From assembly GCA_004431415.1 (NCBI GenBank), contig QPMI01000326.1, forward strand, positions 1 to 50,334: a stretch of DNA of 50,334 nt, written 5' to 3'. Every line of letters starts with the position of its first letter. Within the stretch, counting starts at the first letter, position 1. The translations under genes were made by a program, and so were the position numbers. Below, one piece after another: positions 11,201 through 23,355 of the stretch. Under the pieces are notes generated by a model, which worked only from the letters and a program-made list of their open reading frames with translations, was not told the origin of the DNA and ran no database searches. The stretch comes from Cyanophora paradoxa (Eukaryota > Glaucocystophyceae > Cyanophorales > Cyanophoraceae).

Positions 11201-13449
11201 GCGCCCCTCGCGCTCAGCGGCGCCCAGCTCGGCGCGGCGCGGCGTCGGGAAGGGACCGTCGAGGAAGAGGACGAGGCCGCCGGGGACGGCCTCGGCGAGC
11301 TTGCCGAGGGGCGGGGCCGACCAGCTCTGCTTGGGGGCGGCCGCGGCGGCCTGCTCGGGGGGCAGCGCGTCCAGCACCTCCTCCAGCAGGCGCCCCTTCA
11401 CCGCGCCCCACTCCGCCGAGAACTGCGCATGCCCCGCCCCGCTCGAGCGGGCGGCGGTAGCGGGGCGCGAGGGGTGCGCTCGAGGGCGCGGGGGGGCGGG
11501 CCTCGGTGCCGGCGACGAAGTGGAGGACGGCGGGGCGCTCGGCGGCCGCCTTGAGCGCGGCACGCGCCATTACCGACGTCTTCCCGCCCCCGGGGCCTGC
11601 CACAGCCCCGCGCCCCCTTGGAACGGCGGCGCGGGCGCGCGGCCTCGCATAAGCGGCCTGCGCGCACGGCCGGTGACGAGGAGGACGTTGGAGGGGGGCA
11701 GGCTCTCGGGTCCGCCCCGGCCCTTCTTCGCGTCCTTGGCGGGGGCGGCGTAGGGGCGGAGGAGGCCGGCCTGCGGGGCCCGCCCGCACGCGAAGTCGGC
11801 GATGGCGTCGACGAGGGCCTCCCGCCCCACGCAGCGCCCCGCCAGCCGCTCGCACAGCAGCCGCTGCGCCGCCCGCTCGGGAAAGGCCCCCCGCACGCCC
11901 TGCCCCAGCGAACGCTGCAGTGCGGCCGTGAGGCGGGGCGCGGGGCGGGAGCGGATGGAAGAGCGGGGGCGGGCCTCGGGGTCGGCCTGCCCCGCGGGCG
12001 GGCGGCCTCGGCGGCGGCCCGCAGCGCCTCAAAGACCGCCGCCCCGAACTCCTCCAGGCCCGCCGTCGCCGGCGGCCCGGGGCCCCCGCGCCCCCGTACC
12101 GGCATCCGTATGCCACCGTCTGCCGCCCCGGCGCGTGAGCGGGGCCGGGAGGGCTGCGGGCGAGGCGGGGCGGGGCGCGGGGGGCTGGCCTTGCAGCGGG
12201 GGTGGGCGGCGACGCGGGCGCGGAGGGCGTCCTGCCGCGCGGGGTTGTCGGCCGCGAAGACCGCCCGCCCCGCCTCGTCCTCGATCTGCCCCGCGCCCCG
12301 CCCCGCCCCCGCCTCAGAAAGAGCGTTGGCGGGGGGCGGGGGCCGGGAGCGGGGCGGACGGCGGCGGCGAAGCCGGGGTCGCGGAGGAAGGCGAAGGCGC
12401 GGGGGGCGGGGCCCTCGCCGGCCTCCCCCGCCCCCAGCAGCCCGTACCACACCTCGAGCTCCGTCACGCTCTCCCCCAGCGGCCACCGCCGCAGCCACGC
12501 GTACCTGCCCCGCCCTCAGGCGAGAGGCCGGGGGGAGGGCGGGGGCCGGCGCGCCGCTCGAGGTCGTCGTCGGTCATGGCCGGGGGCAGGTAGGTGCGCT
12601 CGGGGACCCAGCCGTAGCGCGCCCCCAGCAGGCACACGAACCACGGCCGGCACCGCCGGATCTCGTCCTGCGCCCCGCCCCTCTGCCTCCCAGCCCCGCG
12701 GGGCCGGGGCGGCGGGGAGCGGGGCGTACGAGGCAGCAGAGGACGGCGCCGCGGCCGGAGGCGGCCGTGTCCTCCTGCGTGAGGCCCCAGCGCAGGTCCA
12801 CGCACGTGAAGCGCGTCCGCCGCGCCCGCCCGTACTCCCCGTTCAGCCGCGGGAAGACGATCTGACGCGCCCAAAGCCGGCGATCAGCCGGGGCGCCGGG
12901 CGGGGCGGGGCGGGCGGGGCGGGCGGGCCTTGTTGAGGCAGTCGCGCTCGCCATGCATGTCTTTGAAGGTCGAGGATATGAAGACACGCACGTCCCGCCA
13001 CGCCCCGCCCTCCCCCGCCGGCCCCCGCTCCCGCTCCTCCGCCCGCGCCAGCTCCGCCGCCACCGTCGCCCGGAGCTGCGCCTCTGCCTCCTCCCGCGAC
13101 GGCGGCAGCGAGTAGTCCCGCCCCTCCAGCGGCCCTCCCGCCCCGCCCACCGGCGCCGCGTGCGACGGCCCCGCCGCCGCTGCTGGCCGCGCCGGCGCCG
13201 AGGCCGGAGCTCGAGTTGGGCCTGCGCCCGCGGGGGCGGTAGGCGCGGACACCCTCCGAGCAGCGGCGGGCTTTGCGGTGGCCACGGGAGCGCGGGGCTT
13301 CGAGGAGACCTGCGCACGCGCGCGCTCAGCCGAAGGTCAGCGAGGCGCCGCCGGTCGACGGCATTCGGAGGCCGTGAGCAGTCCAGCTGCGTATGCAGCC
13401 GCGCGTTACTCGCCTTGATCGGCTCGCCGGGCTTCCGCTGCTGCGACAT
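8292..13449 (-). CDS. DUF4062-STAND NTPase-LRR protein (TEP1/NWD1/NPHP3-like architecture)
   Basis: A very large spliced gene. Domains in order: a DUF4062 region with VRVFISSTFKDMHGERD (about 12995-12940), FPRLNGEYGRARRTRFTCVD then LRWG, DEIRRCRPWFVCLLGARYGW, and SVTELEVWYGLL; a P-loop GPGGGKTSVMARA (about 11600-11560); a Walker B-like LVLFLDG (about 11270); NPLYLRI-type sequence PLYLRIAVDELLVFG; a winged-helix-like stretch GISEDDLLLAL; then leucine-rich repeats (VVLDLAGMEITADRL, LRGLSLADNRLYSD, LRRLDVSGNKLTGKG; about 9640-9410). A C-terminal domain ends RRRLPRHLPAL. STAND NTPases act as ATP-dependent switches in signalling or defence; the ligand here is unknown. The start at 13449 (MSQQRKPGEPIKASN) assumes a first intron with a GC donor ending at the cag before VSSKPR. 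At least two internal introns have GC donors (12862-12928, and one near 12540 before YAWLRRW). Confidence 0.75.
12862..12928 (-). other. GC-AG intron in the DUF4062 domain
   Basis: 67-nt intron between ERDCLNK and IVFPRLN. The exon ends AAG, the intron begins gcccgcccgccccgcc and ends gcgcgtcag. Joining the exons restores the DUF4062 sequence order. Confidence 0.7.
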
Positions 13450-13911
13450 CGCCGCCGCGTCGCTCCGCTAGCGCTGTTCGGAGGCAAGCGCTTATCCAAA
13501 CCCGATCTTCTACCGCTGGCGCTCAAACAAAGGCCACTGTGGTGCTGTTCAAGGCCCTGCACTGGGCCTGCAGCGTCTGCGGCAAGCGTCAGCCGGCGAC
13601 GGAAAGCTGCAGCGAAGAAAGCTCCGAGGATCGAACGCGACGCCGACGGACCTCGTTTGCACGAGCGATCGGCTGAAGTCGACCAGCACCTCGTTCTTGA
13701 GCCCCGGGCCAGTCGACCGCCGATCAAGATAAAACCCGAAGTACCCACGCAAGACCCCTTCCCCCTCTGCGGCTTCTTCCCCCCGTTCTGGACTTTGCTG
13801 TGGCGCCGGCGGCGGTGGCCATGGGCGCGGCCCACTGCATGCGCAGCGGAGAGCCTCCGAGTCGGCTGCCCATGCGACACGAGAGTGCATTGACTCGAGA
13901 GGAGGGGGGAG
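13450..13911. other. Gap between Hakai-like and STAND genes
   Basis: 462 bp between the stop of the Hakai-like gene and the proposed first codon of the STAND gene, both on the minus strand. It probably contains the 3' UTR of the former and the promoter and leader of the latter. A 166-codon plus-strand frame crosses it but shows no family resemblance, so I do not call it. Confidence 0.4.
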
Positions 13912-15357
13912 CTACCAGTAGGGCCCCGGGGGAGGGCCGTGGTGGTGGGGCGGCCCGGGCGGCATCCCGTGCGGCGGCGGCGGGCCCCACTCGGGCTCCT
14001 GCGGGGGCGGCGCCCAGTAGGGGTCCGGCGGGCCCCCGCCCCACGCCGGCGGGCCGGGGCGCTCCCAGCCGCGCGGACCCTCGGGCGGGGGGCCCCACTC
14101 TGGGCCGGGCGGCGGGGGCATCGGGGACCCCACTCCGGGGGACCGGGCGGGCCGGGCGGGCCCCGCCAGTCGGGCCGGGGCCCAATCAGGGGGCCGGGCG
14201 GCCCCGCGGCGGGGGCGGGTACCGGTGCGCCTCGCGATCGGGCGGCGGGTAGGGCCCGTGGGGAGGCGGGGCCCGCGGTGCGGCGGGGGCCCCTGCGGAA
14301 CGGGCGGCCCGTAAAGGGCGGCGGCGGGTGCGGTCCCGAGAGGGGCGGCATGGGCGGCGTGGGGAGCAGGCCCTCGCCGTTGCCGCGGGGCCCCGGGCGC
14401 TGGGGGCGGCTGGGGCCGGCGGGGCGGGGGGCCGTGCCTGGGCCCGGCGCCGGCGCCCTGGCGGCCGTGGTGGTGCCCGTGGTGTCCCCAGGCGCGTGCA
14501 CGGGGATCGGCGCCGGCCCGCCCCCGGCCCCGGCCCGGGCCCGGCGGCGGCCCCGCCCGCTGCTGCCCCGGCCCCGGCGGCCTCGACGGCGGAGGGCGGT
14601 TCGGGGCGGCCCCTGCATCGGATCGCGCCCACGCGGGCTGCCGCCTGCGGCGACGGGTGCCGGAGGGCGCCGCTCGGGCGCCGGCCAGTCGGCGCCGGCC
14701 GGCCGCTTGGCCGGCACCGCCGGCGCCTTCGAGTTCGCTGGCGGCGCGCCGTCCGCCGGCTTGCTCGCCGGCGTCTTCGGCGAGGCCGCCGCCTGGCCGC
14801 TCGACGCGGCGGCCGGGGCCGACTGCGGCGCAGAGCCGTCGTGCTTCCGGTACTTCTGGTGCTCTGCGCGGGGGTCGGCACAGGCGCCGCGCTGCTCGCC
14901 ACGGGGCGGCCTCACCGCGCAGCTTGGCCTCAGAGTAGGCGCGGAAGCAACCGGGCGTCTCGCAGACCCACAGCTCGCGGTCTTCGACGCGCTCCAGCTT
15001 CTGGGCGACAGCGCCGCACCTGCACGCGGCTCGCCCGGCGTGGAGCGAGAAGCGAAGAGCTCTCTCACCTGCCGCACTTGCTGCCGTCGCTCATCGAAAT
15101 CTCCGCACAATCCAGACACATCGCGTGCAGGCACGGGTGCTGCGCTGTGTCAGTTGGGCGAATCGGAGGGCAAGCGCCAAGATGCGCACGAAGAGCCCAT
15201 AGATTGCGATCGGCAGATCACATTTGTAGCAGAAATGCGGAGGACCTGCTTGCGTGAATCAGTTCGTTTGCGGGAGCCCGCGGCGAAGCGAACTCTGCTC
15301 ACCGCCGGGTTTTCGGGCTTCGTGATCCGCGCCGACGAGCCCGTCCATGGGAATCAT
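13912..15357 (-). CDS. Hakai/CBLL1-type RING E3 ligase (m6A writer-associated)
   Basis: Splicing gives MIPMDGLVGADHEARKPGG, then PPHFCYKCDLPIAIYGLF, HPCLHAMCLDCAE, SKCGRCGAVAQKLERVED, and RELWVCETPGCFRAYSEAKL joined to REHQKYRKH. This is the Hakai layout: a RING (CxxC ... CxH ... CxxC ... CxxC) followed at once by an atypical C2H2 (CxxxxC ... HxxxxxH) that forms the phosphotyrosine-binding HYB fold in animals. The rest is a long Pro/Gly/Ala-rich tail ending in repeats of EWGPPP and GPYW. Animal and plant Hakai associate with the m6A mRNA methyltransferase complex. Introns with GTGCGC or GTGAG donors separate the blocks, and each junction keeps frame. The gene is divergent from the Hsp70 gene with 248 bp between starts. 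Confidence 0.88.
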
Positions 15358-18655
<3,298 letters not shown>

Positions 18656-19876
18656 ACGCGCCCCGGCCCTGCGGCCCCCGCCCCCGCCGATCGACCCCCC
18701 GCCTCCCACCCCGGCCCTGAACCGCCCCGACCCGCCCCCGCGGCCCGCCCCCTCCTCACCACGCCCGCGCGTGCCCCGGCTCCCCCGCCGCCGCCCAGCG
18801 CGCGTTTTTGGCCCACACCGGGCCTCCCGGCTCGAGCTCGCCCTCGTCCCCCCTTCGCCACGTCGCTCCTCACAGATGTAAGTCTTAGTCGTTTAAATTG
18901 GTAAGCAATGACAGTGAGACTTTTAAGAGTTGGTATCGTAATCGAACACGCCCGAAAGCGCGAAGGCACACTGGGCCACTGGGCCAAGATGTGCGCGCGC
19001 TGCGCATGCAGAGCGAGCTAGTGGCTCCGGGCTGCTGGGCCGCGCTAGCGCTAGCGCTGGGCGACGTCCACGTACAGCGTGCAGCGCATGCAGCACGCGG
19101 CGCGCGTGCATGACGTTAACGGTGCAATGCCGGCATTGCACCGTTAACGTTCAGGTGCCGTGCATGATCATTATGTGCCCTTCGCGGCAGAACTTTTTAA
19201 GTCATGATCATACCGGGTAGCAGCTTGCCGGGCCCGGGGCCCGGGGGTACCGCTGCGCCCTCTTCGAGTCCCAGCTTGAAGCGGAGCTCTAGGCCCGCTG
19301 GCGACGTTGCCAGTGCCCTTCTTGTCGGGTGCGGTGCCGGTGCCCTACGTACTGGCCTGCCAGGCGTGGGCAGCGCGCTCTGGTGTGCGCAGCGTGAGCA
19401 GCACATTGAAGCTTTAAGGGCGCCCGCGGTGTCGGAAACATCCTTACAAATGCGGTGACAGCTTAGCGGCGCCCTGGATGGAGCCGGGTGCGCTATCCTG
19501 CAGGCTGCTGCGCCAGCTCGCGCTCTTCGGCACAACCGACCGGCACGCTTGCAGGTCCGGCCGCAAGCCCCAGGCGGAAGCCTTTCAATGTAAAGCTCGC
19601 CTTCTACGAGAACGGCGCAAGCTTTCACCAGACAGTGCGGCCAAGATAAGGACACGGCCATGCACGGAGGTTACACGGACTGACGAGCTCGTCGGCAGAG
19701 GCTCAGCCAGTTGTCTGGAGATGAACAAGATGTGCGACAGGCGGCGCGAGCGGCGGCTACGGCGCTGGATGCGACCGGAACGCCGCCGAGGGCCCCCAGC
19801 ACGTCGAGGGCGAGTCTGGCGACGCACGGGCGCGGGGAGCGGGCGCTGAGCCGCGCCGCAGAGCTGGAAGCGGCGC
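18656..19876. other. Intergenic region Hsp70 to K+ channel
   Basis: 1.2 kb. The first 180 bp are C-rich 3' UTR-like sequence, then GC falls. It contains the 38-bp perfect palindrome listed separately. Short open frames exist at 19204-19458, 19478-19849 and on the opposite strand, none with recognisable content. The channel may have an upstream non-coding exon here. Confidence 0.45.
19113..19150. repeat. 38-bp perfect palindrome
   Basis: The 19-nt left arm 19113-19131 (acgttaacggtgcaatgcc) is followed with no spacer by its exact reverse complement at 19132-19150. It sits in the Hsp70/channel intergenic region, in sequence of lower GC than its neighbours. It could form a cruciform or RNA hairpin, or bind a dimeric factor. 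Confidence 0.9.
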
Positions 19877-22800
19877 GTGGTGCAGAAGGCGGTTGGGGCG
19901 CGGCGGCAGTCCATCGAGCGCAGCCAGGTGCCGCGCGCGCCACGGCCGTTCGCGGCTGCCACCGGCTTGACCGCGGCGCCGGGCCGGCAGTCGAAAGTGC
20001 GGGAGATTGAGATCGAGGACAGCAACCGGATGTTCGAGTCGCGGACGGCGCTGCGGCGGAGCAACCTGGTGGCGGCGGTCTCCGCCCTCGCCGCCCTCCT
20101 CGTCGTCCTCGTCCAGCAGGAGATCTTCTACCACGCCAAGGAGCAGACCAGCGCCACCGAGGCCATGAAGACCGCCATCTGCGCCCTCGTGCGCCCTCCG
20201 CCCCGCACCCCGCTCGCCGTCACGAGCCGAGCGGCTCACGCCGACTGCGCCGCAGACCGCAGTCGCCCTCTGCGCCGTCGTCTTCAGCTACCGCGCCTGG
20301 GTCGAGATCCGCATCCTCCGCAACCGCGCCCTCCCCACCGGTCCGCACTGTCCCCCGCCGGCCCCCCCGCCGCCGTCGCCTGAGAGGCCGGCGCCGGGGT
20401 CGGGGCGCAGACAACCTGTGGACCCTCGGCCTCGTCCCGTACCTCGCGGTGCCGACCCCGCCCGCCCCGCAGCGCCCCCCGCCTTGACGCCCCGCAGGTG
20501 GAGGTTCTGGTGCTCCTGCTGCAGCCGTACCCCTTCATCCGTGACGTCACCGTCCGCATGGGCACCACCAAGTGCCAGGCGCGGTCCTCCGCCGCCCGCC
20601 GCCCCCCGCCGGCACCGCGCTGACCGCCCTCTCCACCGCGCAGGACGTGCCCCTCAGTGCGCTGGCCGCCGCGCCGCGCCGCGACGCGCCGTGCCTCGCG
20701 GGCTGACGGGACGCGTGCGCAGCGGACCTGGCGGGTGTCTTCATGTGGCTCCGCGTCTACCTGCTGGCCCGCGTCTACCAGGACCACTACTGGAAGCACC
20801 AGATGAAGCGCGCCGCGCCGCCCCCGCCCCCCGCCTCTGCGGCGGCCTGACGCCGGGGGGCGGCAGCTACTTCTACAGCGCGCTGAACGGGGTGGAGCTG
20901 GACATGCAGTTCACGCTGAAGTCGGCGCTGCAGCAGAGCCCCTTCCTCCTCGTCGCCTTCTTCTTCCTCCTCTCCTTCTTCGCCGGCTCCCACGTCATGT
21001 GGGTCCTCGAGCGCAACTGCCCCTTCTCCCAGGTCCCCCCAGCCCCGCCCGCCCCCGCGAGGGGAGCCCCCGCAGGGGGCTCACCCCGCCCCGCCCCCCT
21101 CCCCCAGGTCACCTCCTTCGGCGACTCCATGTGGTCCGCCCCCGCCCCCGCCGCCTCCGCGCGCCGCCCGAGCCCTCCGCGCCCGGCGCAGGCTGATGTT
21201 CGTCTCGATGACCACCGTCGGCTACGGGGACATCGTGTGCGTGCCGCCGCCCCGCCGGGCGGGCGGCGCAGGAGATGGGGAGCGAGGGGGCGGGGCGGGG
21301 CGGGCAGGCCGGTGTCGCAGTACACGCGGATCGTGATCACGGTGGTGATCCTGGCGGGGCTCTCGGTGACCGCCCTCTACCAGACCGTCGTCATCAACTA
21401 CCTCCAGCTCACCGCCCTCGAGCGTGCGCGCCCCCGCGCCCCCGCCCCGCCCCGCGCACCCCCACCCCGCCCGCCCCGACCCCGACGCCGACGCCGACGC
21501 CGCCGGCCGGGGGCGCGCAGGCCGCTTCAGCGAGCTCGTCAGCCGCTCGCGCTGGCGCAACCGCCTCCGCAACGAGGCCGCCGCCGCCATCCAGAAGGTC
21601 TGGCGGGCCCGGCGCGACGCGCGCAAGAAGAACACCCGCGTCGTCGGCAGGGTCCTCTCCGCCATGCGGTCCGCCCCCCCGCCCCGCTCGGAGCCCCGCG
21701 CCGAGGGGCCCTGCAGGCTGCTGCGCCCGCGGACTTCGGCGGCGAGGGCGGGGGCGGAGCAGGCGGGGGCGCGGGGCGCGGACCCCTCGGCCCTCGCGTT
21801 CCCGCCGAGGGCGCCCCGCTCCCGCCCCGCTCCCCGACCCCGAAGCCACCCCGGGCAACCCCGCGCCGGGCCCCGCCGCCGCCCGGCGGGCCTCGGGGCC
21901 GGCGGCGGCGGGTGCGGGGGCCGGGGGGCCGTCGGCGGCGGACCGGGCGGCGCAGCGGCGGCAGCGGCAGGTGGCGCTGCGGCTGCGGGCGATCCGGAAG
22001 CGCGGGAGCGGCAGACGGCGCTGGAGCCGGACACGGGGGCGCTCATCCTCGCCATCCGCGACGACCTCGCCTCCCTCCGCGCCGCCCTCGCCCTCGGGCT
22101 CCCCCACCCGGCCCGCGCCCGCCCCCGCCCCGGCCCCCGCCCCGGCCCGGCACCCGCACCCGCCCCGGCCCCCTCCCCGCCCCTCCCCTCGTCGCGCAGC
22201 CGGCGCGGGGCGCCCCCGCCGCTGCTGTCCGCGAGGTCGACCTGGAGGCGCGCGCCGCCGCCGCCGTCAATTCGTTCGTCGCCTCCTCCGCCGTCCTCCC
22301 TTCGCGGCGCCGGCCCCCGCGCCCCCGGGCCCCGCCGCTCCCCGCCCTCGTCGCCCCCGCGGGCGCCGCTGAAGCTCGCCTCCTTCGACGCCTCCCGCCC
22401 CCTCCCGCCCCCGCCCCGAACGCGCACGCCCACGCGCACGCCGCCGCCCGCCCCTCCCGCCACACCTCCGCCGTCGGCATGATCCGCTCCGGCAGCTTCC
22501 AGTGCGCACCGGCTCCCCGCGCCCCGCCCGCCCCGCCCCGCCCCGCCGCGGCAAGGCTGACGCGGGGCGGGGTAGGCGGGCGCTGCACCAGGAGGGCCCG
22601 CGGCCGCGCACGAAGGACTTCTTCTCCGAGCTCGACGAGCTCGCCTCCCGCCACCTCTCCGAGGGCGGGCCCCCGGCCCGCGCCCCCCGGCCCCGGCGCG
22701 CTGCCCCCCGGGCCCGCGCCCGGGCCCTCGCCGGGCGGGGACGAGGGGGCGGGGGGCGGGAGCACGGAGGCGCGGCTGGAGGCGCTGGAGGCGTCGAGCG

Positions 22801-22970
22801 CGCGGGTGGAGCACCTGCTGCGGGCCCTCGTCTCGGGACTCTCCGCCCTCCGCGGCGCCGGCAACCTCGCGCCCGACCGCAGCCGCGACCGCGAGCCGTC
22901 CCTCCCCGAGAAGGACGAGCTCGAGTTCGAGGCCGACCCCCACCTCAGCCTGGGTCCCAGCCTCCCTTAG
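19877..22970 (+). CDS. SK-like K+ channel subunit with IQ motif
   Basis: Six membrane segments are recognisable: S1 NLVAAVSALAALLVVLV, S2 TAVALCAVVFSYRAW, S3 LVEVLVLLLQPYPF, S4 GVFMWLRVYLLARVYQ, S5 FLLVAFFFLLSFFAG, then the pore TTVGYGDIVP with the K+ selectivity filter, and S6 ITVVILAGLSVTALYQTVV. S4 has few charges, and LRVYLLARV matches small-conductance Ca2+-activated channels. After S6 comes an IQ motif, AAAAIQKVWRARRDARKK, a likely calmodulin site. A long low-complexity tail follows, with a helical end (EARLEALEASSARVEHLLRA) that may be a coiled coil. By family it is a voltage-insensitive, Ca2+/calmodulin-gated K+ channel of the plasma membrane or endomembranes. Introns 20579-20643 and 20808-20866 have GC donors. 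The exon structure of the tail is uncertain, and at least one base may be missing near 22000. Confidence 0.85.
20579..20643 (+). other. GC-AG intron (K+ channel)
   Basis: 65-nt intron: MGTTKCQ / DVPLSALA. Donor CAG/gcgcgg, CTGAC box at about 20619, acceptor accgcgcag. Confidence 0.7.
20808..20866 (+). other. GC-AG intron (K+ channel, S4-S5 linker)
   Basis: 59-nt intron splitting the Asn codon of KHQMN/YFYSALNG. It starts gcgcgccgcgcc and ends ctgacgccggggggcggcag. Confidence 0.7.
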
Positions 22971-23355
22971 CCCCGGGCCCCGCGGCCCAGCCACCAACCA
23001 GCGACGCGCGCGCGCGAGCTCCGCCCGACCCGCACGTGCACCCGAAGCTCGTACACGTAGCAGTCCCGATGTTTTACTAGTTAAGCGCGCGCGCGCGCGC
23101 GCGAAATTAGGTAGATCAGTGTAAGTGATGCGTTATTAGTATACTGAGAGCATGCCAGTTAGCGGCGCGTCACGGCGGCTGCTTCAGATCGAATTTGCCT
23201 TCAGGGGTACGCCAGTTTGGCTAGGGCACCCATCTGCAGCTGTGGTCGGCGAATTCGCCGCGGCAGCGATGCGAGGCGCACGATCGTTATCTGAATAGCG
23301 GTGAAGATCGGAAGCTTGACGCACAGCCAACGCGCAGCGCCGTTACGAGCTGCGG
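22971..23355. other. Intergenic region with a (CG)n tract
   Basis: 385 bp. An alternating CG/GC run of about 19 nt at 23085-23103 can adopt Z-DNA. The rest shows no gene or repeat. Confidence 0.5.
23085..23103. repeat. Alternating CG tract
   Basis: About 19 bases of uninterrupted alternating G and C, 115 bp after the channel stop codon. Left-handed helix potential. Confidence 0.75.

Noticed and set aside
20418-22970. 850-codon plus-strand frame as a single uninterrupted channel protein
   Set aside because: It reads through C-rich introns; only with splicing does the channel keep its membrane segments and pore in order.
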